Positions 38,368 to 47,746 are shown, counted from the stretch's first letter. The stretch: 64,000 nucleotides of DNA from CAWCKS01 sp963763485 (GCA_963763485.1 CAVXOW010000008.1:558001-622000), one strand, 5' to 3'. Notes: a model not told the origin generated them from the sequence alone. Translations and numbers: made by a program.

Positions 38368-39198
38368 CTACTCGCCAGAGGCGATCAGCTTGCCGTGAAC
38401 GCGCGCGCTTTTGAGCAACGCCAGAAAGGCGACCACCGCGGCGCCAAACACCACGGCATTGAGCGCAAGCGCCTCAACCATCAGATCGACGCGGAAGACC
38501 TTGTCGATCATCAGCGCCCGCATGCCTTCGAATACATAGGTGGGCGGCAGCATCCACGCCACCCATTGCAGCCAGTGGGGCAGCACTGCGACCGGGTAAT
38601 AGACACAGACGAGCGGCAGCAGGATGAAGATCAGCGTCCAGGCCAGGCTCTCGGCGCCCATGCCGTTGCGCAGCACGAGGCCCGACACCAGCAGTCCCAC
38701 CGCCCAGCTGGTGAAGATCAGGTTGCAGAAGAATGCGACCAGCGCAAAGCCGAGGCCCAGCGGATTGAAGTGGAAGAAGACGATCGCCATCAGCGTCATC
38801 GGCACCACGCCGATCGCAAGCCGGATCAGGCTCATCAGCATGAGCGAGATCACGAACTCGATCGGCTTCAGCGGGCTCATCATCAGGTTGCCGAGGTTGC
38901 GCGACCACATCTCCTCGAGGAACGAGATCGAGTAGCCGAGCTGGCCGCGCATCAGCATGTCCCACAGGATGACGGCGGTGACGAAGGTCGCGCCCGCCCG
39001 GGCAAAGAAGGTGGCGTTGTTGCTGACGTAGGACTGCAGGAAGCCCCACGAGATCAGCGTCAGCATCGGCCAGTAGATCAATTCGAGCAGCCGCGGCCAC
39101 GACGAGGTCAGGAGGTACTTGTGACGCAGCAGCATCGCGGCGATGCGGTGCCAGGCAATGCCACGATGAGAGCGTTGCTCTATTGCGCGCACTGTCAT
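38368..39198 (-). CDS. ABC-2 type transporter permease
   Basis: 276 residues, six helices (LLELIYWPMLTLISWGFLQ, VISLMLMSLIRLAIGVVP, SWAVGLLVSGLVLRNGMG, PPTYVFEGMRALM). ABC2_membrane family; its ATG overlaps the ATPase stop by four bases. Channel half of an exporter, possibly for a polysaccharide, lipid or small toxin. Partner is 39195-39959. Confidence 0.92.
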   Translation of the reverse strand: MTVRAIEQRSHRGIAWHRIAAMLLRHKYLLTSSWPRLLELIYWPMLTLISWGFLQSYVSNNATFFARAGATFVTAVILWDMLMRGQLGYSISFLEEMWSRNLGNLMMSPLKPIEFVISLMLMSLIRLAIGVVPMTLMAIVFFHFNPLGLGFALVAFFCNLIFTSWAVGLLVSGLVLRNGMGAESLAWTLIFILLPLVCVYYPVAVLPHWLQWVAWMLPPTYVFEGMRALMIDKVFRVDLMVEALALNAVVFGAAVVAFLALLKSARVHGKLIASGE

Positions 39199-39959
39199 CG
39201 GGCCTCCTGGGTGCGGCCGCGCGCGACGTCGAGAAACACTTCCTCCAGTGTCGCCCGATTGTAGCGCGCGAGGATACCCGACGGGCTGTCGTCATCCTCG
39301 ATTCGTCCGCGCTTCAGGATGATGACGCGATCGCACAGCCGCTCGACCTCCAGCATGTTGTGCGAGGCCAGCAGGATCGTGGCGTTGCGTCGCTTGCAGT
39401 AATCTTCAAGGTGCTTGCGGATCCAGTCGGCGGCGTCGGGATCGAGCGAGGCGGTCGGCTCGTCGAGCAACAGCAGGTCGGGATCATTGATCAACGCCTT
39501 CGCCAGCGACACCCGCGTCTTCTGCCCCGCCGACAATTGTCCGCTCGGCCGATCGAGAAATTCCTTTAGCGCGAGGTCTTCGGCGAGCCGGTCGATCCGC
39601 CCGCGCAAATCCTTCACGTCGTAGAGCCGGCCGAACACGGTGAGGTTCTGCCGCACCGTGAGCCGCATCGGCATGTCGACATAGGGGCTCTCGAAATTCA
39701 TCCGCCACAACACCTCGTCGCGCTCCCGCGGCATCGGATGGCCGAGCACGCGGATTTTTCCCGAGGTCGGCTCGGTCAGCCCCATGATCATGCCGATCGT
39801 CGTGGTCTTGCCGGCGCCGTTGCCGCCGAGCAGCGCGGTGACGGAACCTGCGGCAATATCGAATGAAATGTCGTCGACCGCGCGCGTGGCGCGATAAACC
39901 TTGACCAGGTGTTCGACACTGATCGCAGGTTCGGGCTGGGCGGCGGCCATGTCATGCAT
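39195..39959 (-). CDS. ABC-2 type transporter ATP-binding protein
   Basis: 254 residues (ATG 39959; ATG 39950 is nearly as good). Walker A GGNGAGKTTT near residue 45, Q-loop region NFESPYVDMP, signature LSAGQKTRVSLAKA, Walker B LLLLDEPTASLDPD, switch His in LLASHNMLEVE. Drives the permease encoded directly downstream with a four-base overlap. Divergent from the RegS-like kinase gene. Confidence 0.94.
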   Translation of the reverse strand: MHDMAAAQPEPAISVEHLVKVYRATRAVDDISFDIAAGSVTALLGGNGAGKTTTIGMIMGLTEPTSGKIRVLGHPMPRERDEVLWRMNFESPYVDMPMRLTVRQNLTVFGRLYDVKDLRGRIDRLAEDLALKEFLDRPSGQLSAGQKTRVSLAKALINDPDLLLLDEPTASLDPDAADWIRKHLEDYCKRRNATILLASHNMLEVERLCDRVIILKRGRIEDDDSPSGILARYNRATLEEVFLDVARGRTQEAR

Positions 39960-40059
39960 GGCAGCGATTTATCGGATTGGCTTCGCACGGGCAATTGCTG
40001 CGACAACGCGGCAGCCAGCTTTGTTTGTGTCGGCCTTCGCGCGGCGGTACATTTGCGTC

Positions 40060-41373
40060 ATGGCCACTGTTGATGCCACCACCATCATCGACGTCCCGCA
40101 GCCGCGTCCGGTGCGGCTCGACACCATCCTGCGCCTGCGCTGGCTCGCCGTGCTCGGCCAGCTCTCGGCGATCTTTGTCGTCTCGGAGGGGCTCGGCTTC
40201 GACGTGCCGATCGTCTCGTGCGTCGCCGTCGTGATGTTCGCCGCGCTGGTCAACATCGCGCTGCAAATGGTGTTTCCGCCGATGCACCAGCTGGCGCCGC
40301 TGCCGGCAGCGGGGCTGCTGGCGCTGCATGGCGCCGAGCTCGCCGTCCTGCTGTTCCTGACCGGCGGCCTGCAGAATCCATTCTCGTTCATGCTGCTGGC
40401 GCCGGTGCTGATCGCGGCCACGGCGCTGCCGCCGCGGCTGACGCTGGCGCTCGGCATCTTCGCCACCGCCTGCGCCTCGGCGCTGGGATTTATTCACATG
40501 CCGCTGCCGTGGAGCGACGACGACCCCCTGATCCTGCCGCGGGTCTACATGATCGGCGTCTGGCTCTCGATCGTGCTCGCGATCGGCGTCACCAGCCTTT
40601 ACGCCTTCCAGGTCACCGAGCAGGCGCGCAAGCTCTCCGACGCGCTGGCCGCGACCGAACTCGTGCTGGCGCGCGAGCAGCACCTGACCCAGCTCGACGG
40701 CCTCGCGGCCGCCGCGGCCCATGAACTCGGCACGCCGCTTGCGACCATTGCCGTGGTCGCGCGCGAGCTCGAACGCGCCATCGATGAAAAAAATCCAATG
40801 GCGGAAGAGGTCAAGGTGCTGCGTGAGCAGACACAGCGCTGCCGCGACATTCTCACCAAGCTCACGCAACTGTCGTCGAGCGGCGCGCCGTTCGATCGCA
40901 TGCCGCTGTCGACGCTGCTCGAAGAGGTCGTGGCACCGCATCGCGATTTCGGCGTCGCGATCAAGATTCGCGTTTCGCGCGGCAACGATGCCGAACCTGT
41001 CGTGATGCGCAACCCGGCGATCCTCTACGGGCTCGGCAACATCCTCGAGAACGCCGTCGACTTCGCGCGCGAGACCGTCGAGGTCAATGCCTGGTGGGAC
41101 ACCGAGACCGTCGAGATCGTGATCGCCGACGACGGGCCCGGCATTCCGCCGGACCTTTTGAAGCGAATCGGGGAACCCTATCTGTCGCGCCCACGCGAGG
41201 CGGGCGCGGCCGGCGGGCTCGGGCTCGGCATCTTCATCGCGCGGACCCTGCTCGAGCGCACCGACGCGAAGGTCGACTTTCACAACCGTATGTTCCCGCA
41301 GCATGGCGCGGTCGTCCAGATCGCCTGGCCGCGCGTCAGCTTCGAGGCCGGCAGCGCGCGGGCCAACCCCTGA
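40060..41373 (+). CDS. regS: RegB/ActS/RegS-type redox sensor histidine kinase
   Basis: 437 residues from ATG 40060. Six N-terminal helices, including LLFLTGGLQNPFSFMLLAPVL, which holds the conserved GGLxNPF quinone-sensing motif of RegB/PrrB/ActS. Then the H-box AAAAHELGTPLATIAVVAREL (His near 228), N-box GLGNILENAVDFA, G1 ADDGPGIPP and G2 GLGLGIFIARTLLER. The usual redox Cys next to the H-box is not evident. With RegR it governs energy and nitrogen-fixation genes in Bradyrhizobium (family knowledge). The regulator follows 112 bp downstream. Confidence 0.93.
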   Translation: MATVDATTIIDVPQPRPVRLDTILRLRWLAVLGQLSAIFVVSEGLGFDVPIVSCVAVVMFAALVNIALQMVFPPMHQLAPLPAAGLLALHGAELAVLLFLTGGLQNPFSFMLLAPVLIAATALPPRLTLALGIFATACASALGFIHMPLPWSDDDPLILPRVYMIGVWLSIVLAIGVTSLYAFQVTEQARKLSDALAATELVLAREQHLTQLDGLAAAAAHELGTPLATIAVVARELERAIDEKNPMAEEVKVLREQTQRCRDILTKLTQLSSSGAPFDRMPLSTLLEEVVAPHRDFGVAIKIRVSRGNDAEPVVMRNPAILYGLGNILENAVDFARETVEVNAWWDTETVEIVIADDGPGIPPDLLKRIGEPYLSRPREAGAAGGLGLGIFIARTLLERTDAKVDFHNRMFPQHGAVVQIAWPRVSFEAGSARANP

Positions 41374-41485
41374 TCATCAAGGGTTGGTCATCCATGTTGC
41401 CGAATCTGGTCTCAAAACGGGCTTGGCATTGCAGTTACCGCACGCCATATCTTATGGCATCATCATGGGAACCGAGTGAGACATC

Positions 41486-42062
41486 GTGAACCTGGCCCCC
41501 GCGACCTCCGAAATCATTCCGGCCCTGCAGACCCTCAGCGATCGCTCGCTTTTGATCGTCGAGGACGACAAGGCGTTCCTCGAACGGCTGGCACGGGCGA
41601 TGGAAGCGCGGGGTTTTGTCGTCACCGCCTCCGAGACGGTGGCCGACGGCATTGCACGAATCGGCCGCGCCGCGCCGGCGTTTGCGGTGGTCGATCTTCA
41701 GACTCGGCGACGGCAACGGACTCGACGTGGTCGAAGCCCTGAAGAGCAAGCGGCCGGACGCGCGCGTCATCGTGCTGACCGGTTACGGCAACATCGCGAC
41801 CGCCGTCACGGCGGTCAAGCTCGGCGCGGTCGACTACCTCGCCAAGCCGGCCGACGCCGACGACGTCGTCAACGCGCTGCTCGCGACCGGCGCCGGCAAG
41901 GTCGAGCCGCCACAAAATCCGATGTCGGCGGATCGCGTGCGCTGGGAGCACATCCAGCGCATCTACGAGATGTGCAACCGCAACGTCTCGGAGACCGCGC
42001 GACGGCTCAACATGCACCGCCGCACCCTGCAGCGTATCCTCGCCAAGCGAGCGCCGCGCTAA
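41486..42062 (+). CDS. regR: RegA/ActR/RegR-type response regulator (one frameshift)
   Basis: About 192 residues from GTG 41486. Receiver: LLIVEDDKAFLERLARAME (acidic pair), phosphoacceptor Asp in FAVVDLRLGDGNGLDVVE, VIVLTGYGNIATAVTAVK, DYLAKPAD. C-terminal Fis-type helix-turn-helix: NRNVSETARRLNMHRRTLQR. One inserted base at about 41700, within VVDL-RLGDG, splits it right beside the phosphorylation site; the length is 1 modulo 3. Real loss would leave RegS without its partner, so an error is likely. Confidence 0.93.
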
Positions 42063-42144
42063 GGCCATCGCGCTAAGGCCATATTGCCATCTCCTTCGGC
42101 CTCGGGCAGCGTCGTAAGCCTGAAGGACGCGACGGGAGGATGCT

Positions 42145-43377
42145 TTGGAATCGGCGTCGATCGAAATCGCCAAGCACACGCTGCTTTCCGGTGGACTGAT
42201 TCTCGCCATCGGCATCATCACCGGTTTCATCGCCCAGAAAATCCGCACCCCCGACGTCGCGGTATTTCTCATCGTCGGCATGCTGATTGGCCCCGACGCG
42301 CTCGGACTGATCAACATCAAGGCCAACTCGGCGCTCAACCAGATCATCCTGCTGTTCGGCGCAAGCTATATCCTGTTCGATGGCGGCGCCTCGTTGCGCC
42401 TCGCGGTACTCAAAGAGGTCTGGATCACAATCGTCGTGATTGCGACGCTTGGCGTGCTGATCACGGCGGCGATCACCGGGCTAGCCGCGCACTACGTGCT
42501 CGGCGTCCCGATCATCGTCGCGCTCTTGCTCGGCGCCACGCTGGCGTCGACCGATCCGGCGACGCTGGTGCCGATTTTCCGACAGGTCAAAATCCGCGAC
42601 CGCGTTGCGCAAACCGTGATGAGCAAATCGGCGTTCAACGACGCGATGGGTGCAATCGTCACCTTCGGCGTGCTTGGCGTTGCGATGGGCGCGGGCGAAG
42701 TCTCAGTGACGGCCTCGCTGTTCGAACTGCTGAAGCAAATCGCGATCGGGCTCGCCGCCGGCTGTGTGCTCGGCTATCTCATCCTGGTGCTGATCGCGCA
42801 TGAACGCTGGTCGTTCCTCGCCGAATACGCTCCGGCAATCACGCTGGTCGCCGTGATCGGTGCCTACTTCGCCGCCGACGGTCTGCAAGCCTCTGGCTTC
42901 ATGGCAGTGTTCGTGTTCGGAATCATTGTCGGTAACAAGGAAACATTTGGCTTTGCGATGGAACCGGGTGAGGCACAAAAACTCGACGACTACGTGCTGA
43001 CGACGGCTTTCATCATGCGTCTGTTCATCTTCCTGCTGCTTGGCGCACAGGTCGACTTTGGCCTGATGCGGCAATATCTCGTGGGCGGTCTCATCGTCGT
43101 TGCATTCCTGATGCTGGTGGCGCGGCCGATTGCGGTGTTTGCCTGCGCGCTGCCGGATCGCCGCGCGCGCTGGAGTTTTCAGGAAATGCTATTCATGTGC
43201 TGGACCCGCGAGACCGGCGTCATTCCGGCGGCGCTGGCTGGGTTGCTCGTCGGCATGAAGGCGCCTGGCGCGCAAATGATCGAATCCGTCACCTTCATCG
43301 CGATTCTTGTGACGATCCTGGTCCAGGCGCCGACCACCAAGTGGCTCGGACGCAGGCTTGGGCTCCTGGAGGAGTGA
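42145..43377 (+). CDS. CPA1-type cation:proton antiporter
   Basis: 410 residues from TTG 42145, with GGGAGGA five bases upstream; an ATG at 42140 is out of frame. About 12 helices with FLIVGMLIGPDALGLI, LLFGASYILFDGGASLRLAV, ATLASTDPATLVPIF (the conserved acid-rich centre), FNDAMGAIVTF and WTRETGVIPAALAGLLVG. Na+ or K+/H+ exchanger of the inner membrane; it lacks the RCK (TrkA) domain of NhaP2/KefB. Second antiporter in the window. Confidence 0.9.
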   Translation: MESASIEIAKHTLLSGGLILAIGIITGFIAQKIRTPDVAVFLIVGMLIGPDALGLINIKANSALNQIILLFGASYILFDGGASLRLAVLKEVWITIVVIATLGVLITAAITGLAAHYVLGVPIIVALLLGATLASTDPATLVPIFRQVKIRDRVAQTVMSKSAFNDAMGAIVTFGVLGVAMGAGEVSVTASLFELLKQIAIGLAAGCVLGYLILVLIAHERWSFLAEYAPAITLVAVIGAYFAADGLQASGFMAVFVFGIIVGNKETFGFAMEPGEAQKLDDYVLTTAFIMRLFIFLLLGAQVDFGLMRQYLVGGLIVVAFLMLVARPIAVFACALPDRRARWSFQEMLFMCWTRETGVIPAALAGLLVGMKAPGAQMIESVTFIAILVTILVQAPTTKWLGRRLGLLEE

Positions 43378-43388
43378 AGGGTGACGAC

Positions 43389-44219
43389 GTGAAGCCTGCC
43401 GAACTCTACATCCAGCAGGACGCGCTGACCGACCCCGGAACGCTCGCAGGTCTGTTCGAAGGCTTGCCTGAAAATCCTGCGGCGCTTCGCGAGCTGGTCT
43501 CGCGCCTCATCGTCCATGTCGCGTGGGCGGCGAACTACGGCATTCCGCCCGATACGCCGATGCCGCGCGAGACTTTGCCGGTTGTGCAGCGCCTCGCGCT
43601 CACCCAGTCTGCTCTCCGCGCGCCGCTAACGACGCGGCGCTCGCCGGCGCAGCGCACGTTCGGCACCTGCCGCGATTACGCGCTGATGCTGACCGCCATG
43701 CTCCGGCAGCGCGCAATTCCTGCGCGGGTCCGCTGCGGCTTCGCCACTTACTTCACCTCGGCACCGTACGAAGACCACTGGATCTGCGAATACTGGTCGG
43801 CGGCGCAGGCGCGCTGGGTCCGCGCCGATGCGCAGATCGACGAGCGCCTGCGCGAGCAGCTCGACATCACCTTCGACTGCGCCGACCTGCCGGAGCAGGC
43901 GTTCCTGCCTGCTGGGCAAGCGTGGCAGCTGGCCCGAAGCGGCAGCGTCGATGCCGACATATTCGGGCATGGCAATGACCGCGGCTGGTGGTTCCTGCGG
44001 GTCAACGTCCATCGCGACCTGCTCGCGCTGACAAACCAGCAGACGTCGGCGTGGGACGGCTGGCGCAATTCGACTGTGGCGAGCAAAAAATTGACGCCAA
44101 CCGCGTTCGCGGCTGTCGATCGCATCGCCGAGTCGAGCGCCGCGGTCGACGATCCGCATCAATTCGGAATCCTGCAAGAGCTGGCCGCAGCGAACCAGAC
44201 GCCGCCCTGGCAGGCCTGA
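43389..44219 (+). CDS. Transglutaminase-like domain protein
   Basis: 276 residues from GTG 43389 with GAAGGG upstream; a GTG at 43374 has no spaced ribosome site. The papain-like triad is visible: Cys in FGTCRDYALMLTAMLRQRAI, His in APYEDHWICEYWSA, Asp in VRADAQID. The rest (WWFLRVNVHRDLLALTNQQT) is conserved in cytoplasmic members. No signal peptide. Possibly a peptidase or amidase; substrate unknown. Starts 11 bp after the antiporter gene and may be co-transcribed. Confidence 0.87.
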   Translation: MKPAELYIQQDALTDPGTLAGLFEGLPENPAALRELVSRLIVHVAWAANYGIPPDTPMPRETLPVVQRLALTQSALRAPLTTRRSPAQRTFGTCRDYALMLTAMLRQRAIPARVRCGFATYFTSAPYEDHWICEYWSAAQARWVRADAQIDERLREQLDITFDCADLPEQAFLPAGQAWQLARSGSVDADIFGHGNDRGWWFLRVNVHRDLLALTNQQTSAWDGWRNSTVASKKLTPTAFAAVDRIAESSAAVDDPHQFGILQELAAANQTPPWQA

Positions 44220-44240
44220 ACAGCAGGACCGTTCGCTAAA

Positions 44241-44733
44241 TTAGCCAAAAAGCTCGGCGTGACCCTGAGGATCCGCCAGCCGGCTCAGGCGTTGCGCTGC
44301 GGTCTGCGCAAAGCGCAACATCATCGCCTTGCGGGTTGCAGCAACGAGCCGATGCTCGGGCGCGTCGCAATGCATGTGGGCGCCATAGGCGTCAGCGACG
44401 ATCAGGCCGACATCGTCGGGAAAAATCGCGCAAGGCAGGTCGCAGGTGAAGGCAAAGTACAACCGGTCGCAATGCTGCCTGTAATCTTCCCACTTCTGGT
44501 CCGCTCTGAGGTCGGCCAGCGACGACTTGATCTCGACGATCCAGACGTCGCCGCGCTCGTTCAAGGCCACCAGATCAGCCCTGCGGCCGGACGGCAAAGG
44601 CAGTTCGCTCAGCGCAGAAAATCCAAGGGATCGCAACAGCCTGGATGTGCCGCGGGCAACCGCGAGTGCGGTCTCGGATTGACGCCCATCGATGGGCGGG
44701 TGGAGCGGGATGACAAGCAGATCAGAAACTCAT
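44241..44733 (-). CDS. mmcB: MmcB-family DNA repair protein (frameshift at the start)
   Basis: About 164 residues. The core matches MmcB, the SOS-linked nuclease-like protein first named in Caulobacter: SETALAVARGTSRLLRSLGF, ELPLPSGRRADLVALNERGDVW, IVEIKSSLADLRADQKWEDYRQHCDRLYFA (in parts), and a tail KAMMLRFAQTAAQRLSRLAD. The E-x-K (VEIKSS) with the upstream Asp fits a PD-(D/E)XK site. No start codon lies in frame ahead of SETAL. Deleting one T near 44723 joins it to ATG 44733 (MSSDLLVIPLHPPIDGRQ), so one insertion is inferred. Converges with the transglutaminase gene. Confidence 0.85.
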
Positions 44734-44888
44734 CTTCTGACCTCTGGCCCGCCTTCTTTAGCAGAGTCGGTTGGCGCGAACAGTTTCCAAGATTCGTACC
44801 CAGTTCGCCCCAATTCCGACCTCACGCGGTCGTGAAGCGAGGGAACCATGGCCTCGTCCTCGGAGCGCATCACCCGAAGAGGAGATTC

Positions 44889-45278
44889 ATGCGTAAACCT
44901 GCCCAAATCGCCGCGGTTGTATCTGCCCTGGTGCTGTCGCTGTTGGCGATTCCGCAAGCCAGCGCCAAGCAGACCGTCGAGGTCGCGTTCGTGCTCGATA
45001 CCACGGGATCGATGGGCCCCCTGATCGAAGGCCGCAAGCTGGACCAGATCAGGGAAGACGAACTGCCGACGGCGCTACGCGCGCTGCCGAAGCCACAACG
45101 CAGCGCAGCGCTCGAAGAGCAATCGAACGAGCGCAAGGAATTAAACGCGAAGCTTGCCGGTCTCGTCGCCAAACGCGACGCCTACATCGCCGAGCAGCGC
45201 GGCAAGCAGAAGCCAAGAACCAGTTCCTTCGACCAGGCCGTGGCGGCCACGTTGAAGGCACGGATCAAGAAACTATAG
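44889..45278 (+). CDS. von Willebrand factor A protein remnant with internal deletion
   Basis: 129 residues from ATG 44889 (GGAG upstream). A signal peptide (IAAVVSALVLSLLAIPQASA) leads directly into VEVAFVLDTTGSMGPLIEG, the first strand and MIDAS DxxGS motif of a vWA domain. Then, in frame, comes LDQIREDELPTALRALP and a coiled tail (SNERKELNAKLAGLVAKRDA). In relatives these two parts are separated by about 200 residues holding the rest of the vWA fold, so the domain core has been cut out. Probably non-functional, though still an open frame. Confidence 0.75.
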   Translation: MRKPAQIAAVVSALVLSLLAIPQASAKQTVEVAFVLDTTGSMGPLIEGRKLDQIREDELPTALRALPKPQRSAALEEQSNERKELNAKLAGLVAKRDAYIAEQRGKQKPRTSSFDQAVAATLKARIKKL

Positions 45279-45458
45279 GCCGAACCATGATGCGGGAAGA
45301 GTGGGCGCTGTTTCCGGATCATGCCGAGGTAGAAGGAATTTCCGAGTGGGGACGGCAATGTCAAACCAGATCCGACCCCACCCGGCACGAAATCCGGACT
45401 CGCTACCCCACAGCGAGTGCGGTGTTCCCGGGAAGTGTAAGTCACTCGTCGTCTCGGG

Positions 45459-45495
45459 CTTCCGGAAATTGCGCCTAAAAGCGCGATTTCCGGAA
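45459..45495. repeat. Long perfect-stem hairpin (TTCCGGAAAT/ATTTCCGGAA)
   Basis: TTCCGGAAATTGCGC, a CTAAAA loop, then GCGCGATTTCCGGAA. It lies in the 295-bp gap between the vWA remnant and the MBL gene, with further GGAATTTCCG and GACGGCAATG fragments to the left (45340-45360) that recur on the right (45495-45508), suggesting the remains of a larger two-armed element (about 45337-45508). No gene in this gap. Confidence 0.65.
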
Positions 45496-45573
45496 TGACG
45501 GCAATGCAACACTCGGCCGAATTCGGACTTGATTCGGGCTTGGCCGCTGCCGAAAAATCGGCATTGTGTTGCC

Positions 45574-46263
45574 ATGCAAAACGACAGCGAAACCAGCCGG
45601 GCCGGCGTGCGGCAGGCCCCCAAGGCCCGCGCCACCATCATCCCGGTCACCCCGTTCGAACAGAATTGCACCCTGATCTGGTGTGAGGCGACGCAACGCG
45701 GCGTCGTGATCGATCCCGGCGGCGACCTCGACCGCATCGAAGAGGCGATCGCAAAATCCGGCGTCAAGATCGAGCGGATCTGGCTGACCCACGGCCATAT
45801 CGACCATGCCGGCGGCGCCAAGGAGCTTGCGGAAAAGCTCGGCGTGCCGATCGAAGGTCCGCATATCGACGACAAGCACCTGCTCGACACGCTGGAGAAC
45901 AGCGGCAAGCGGTTTGGCATCACCGGTCAACGCAACGTCACGCCGGACCGCTGGCTCAACGAAGGGGACACCGTCAGGGTCGGTGAGCTCGAGTTCGAGA
46001 TTTTTCATTGCCCCGGCCACTCGCCCGGCAGCGTCGTGTTCTTCTCGAAGGAGCTGCAGTTCGCCCATGTCGGCGATGTGCTGTTCCAGGGCTCGGTCGG
46101 GCGCACCGACATGCCGGGCGGCAGCCATGAGCAGCTGATCCGCTCGATCACCGAAAAACTGCTGCCGCTCGGCGACGACGTCAGCTTCGTCTGCGGCCAC
46201 GGGCCGGGCTCGACCATCGGCCAGGAACGTTTGACCAATCCATTCTTGAACGGCGCGATGTAG
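45574..46263 (+). CDS. MBL-fold metallo-hydrolase (glyoxalase II-like)
   Basis: 229 residues from ATG 45574. Metal site LTHGHIDHAGGAKE (HxHxDH), CPGHSPGSVVFF (His), HVGDVLFQGSVGRTD (Asp) and VCGHGPGSTIG (His) are all present. The N-terminal FEQNCTLIWCEATQRGVVIDPGGD is typical of the YcbL/GloB-like group, which hydrolyse S-lactoylglutathione or related thioesters. Followed 25 bp later by a nitroreductase gene on the same strand. Confidence 0.93.
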   Translation: MQNDSETSRAGVRQAPKARATIIPVTPFEQNCTLIWCEATQRGVVIDPGGDLDRIEEAIAKSGVKIERIWLTHGHIDHAGGAKELAEKLGVPIEGPHIDDKHLLDTLENSGKRFGITGQRNVTPDRWLNEGDTVRVGELEFEIFHCPGHSPGSVVFFSKELQFAHVGDVLFQGSVGRTDMPGGSHEQLIRSITEKLLPLGDDVSFVCGHGPGSTIGQERLTNPFLNGAM

Positions 46264-46288
46264 TCGCCGAGAGATCCAGGGGAAGACA

Positions 46289-47149
46289 ATGAACGAGAGC
46301 GTCAAGACGCCGGCACGAGCAACACCGCTCGATCCCGAAGCCAAGGCCGCAATGGCGGAGCGCTACGGCGCAACCGAAGGCAATGTGCTGGCGGTGTGGA
46401 ACGAGACCATCGACGTCATCCTGAAGCATCGCTCGGTGCGTGGCTTCCTGTCCGATCCATTGCCGCCGGGCACGGTCGAGACGCTGGTCGCCGCCGGACA
46501 GTCGGCATCATCCTCCTCGAACGTGCAGGCATGGACCGTGATCGCGGTGGAGAATGCGGAGACCAAGGCGAAGCTTGCCGCGATCGCCGGCAACCAGAAG
46601 CACATGATCGAGTGCCCGGTGCTGCTGGTGTGGTGTGCCGACCTCGGCCGCACCAAGCAGATGGGCCAGCGGCACAATTATCCGACCGAGGCGACCGAGT
46701 TCCTCGAAAGCTTTGTGGTGTCGGTGGTGGACGCCGCGCTCGCGGCGCAGAACGCGACCGTCGCCGCGGAATCGCTCGGGCTCGGCATGGTCTATATCGG
46801 CGCGCTGCGCAACAATCCCGAGGCCGTTGCCGAGATCCTGAAGCTGCCGGATCATGTCGTCGCTGCGTTCGGGATGTGTGTCGGCAAACCCGATCCTGAC
46901 AGGCCGTTCCATGTCAAGCCACGGCTGCCGCAGCGCGTGGTCCTGCATCGCGAGCATTACGATGGCTCGCTGCCGCAGGACGCGCTCGACAGCTACGACG
47001 CGACACTCAGCGCCTTCCAGCGCTCCGAGAACATGAAAGAGATCGGCTGGACCGGCGCCATGAAGACGCGCTGGCGCGACGCCAAGTCGATCAACGGCCG
47101 CGACCGCATCCGCCTTGCGCTGACCAAGCTGGGGTTCAAGCTGGATTGA
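46289..47149 (+). CDS. NfsA/Frp-type nitroreductase (NADPH-dependent flavin oxidoreductase)
   Basis: 286 residues. FMN-binding motifs: ILKHRSVRGFLSDPLPPG near the N-terminus, AGQSASSSSNVQAWTVIAV, and ESLGLGMVYIGALRNNPE, with GMCVGKPDP toward the C-terminus as in NfsA/Frp. Two-electron reduction of nitroaromatics or quinones is the family activity; the physiological substrate is unknown. Likely in one unit with the MBL hydrolase. Confidence 0.92.
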   Translation: MNESVKTPARATPLDPEAKAAMAERYGATEGNVLAVWNETIDVILKHRSVRGFLSDPLPPGTVETLVAAGQSASSSSNVQAWTVIAVENAETKAKLAAIAGNQKHMIECPVLLVWCADLGRTKQMGQRHNYPTEATEFLESFVVSVVDAALAAQNATVAAESLGLGMVYIGALRNNPEAVAEILKLPDHVVAAFGMCVGKPDPDRPFHVKPRLPQRVVLHREHYDGSLPQDALDSYDATLSAFQRSENMKEIGWTGAMKTRWRDAKSINGRDRIRLALTKLGFKLD

Positions 47150-47232
47150 ACGCGGCGACGGCGTCACCCCACTAACCGGGCATCGGTGACGGCGGGCTCG
47201 ACCTTCTCCACAGAGATGGCAAGACAATCCTG

Positions 47233-47715
47233 GTGTTCGAACGCGCGCCCGACCAGCGCGCCTCGGCGACACTGCGTGCATTGTTCATGGGCGGCCTGGT
47301 CGTCGCCCTGCTCTACGCAGCCGTTTATGCGATCCTCCATGCGGACCCCGCGCAGTCGGCTCTTGCGGTGCCTTTGTTCGTGGCCGGGGCCGCTTTTGCG
47401 GTCTGGAACGGCGCCGACCCCCTGCTCAAACCGGACTACACCACAGTGTTCGATTCAGCGGCACGCACCGTCACGCTGACCGAAAGCGGCTTTTCTGCCC
47501 GGCAACGCGGGCCGGTCACTTTCGATGACGTTGCGGCGCTCAACACCAAAGTCGGCTACGCCGCGAGCCGGCGCTCGGTCATCGTCTGGCTAAAGCTCAA
47601 GAACGGCGAAGAATGCCGGCTCGGCTACGACGCGATCTGGGTGCGGCCTGCGTCGGCAAGCGAATTTCGACCTCTGATTGGGAAGCTGCGCGGAGAACTG
47701 GGGGCTGGGCGGTGA
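47233..47715 (+). CDS. Hypothetical membrane protein
   Basis: 160 residues from GTG 47233. Two adjacent helices (LFMGGLVVALLYAAVYAIL and SALAVPLFVAGAAFAVW), then a beta-rich domain (DYTTVFDSAARTVTLTESGF, SRRSVIVWLKLKNGEECRL) that looks like a bacterial PH-like fold. Not recognised beyond that. Eighty-three bp after the nitroreductase gene. Confidence 0.6.
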   Translation: MFERAPDQRASATLRALFMGGLVVALLYAAVYAILHADPAQSALAVPLFVAGAAFAVWNGADPLLKPDYTTVFDSAARTVTLTESGFSARQRGPVTFDDVAALNTKVGYAASRRSVIVWLKLKNGEECRLGYDAIWVRPASASEFRPLIGKLRGELGAGR

Positions 47716-47746
47716 GGATGCGGATTGACTTGCGCCCAAACGAATT

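Noticed and set aside
41486..42062. Programmed frameshifting in regR
   Set aside because: There is no slippery heptamer or pseudoknot, and the same one-base insertion pattern occurs in many unrelated genes of the window.
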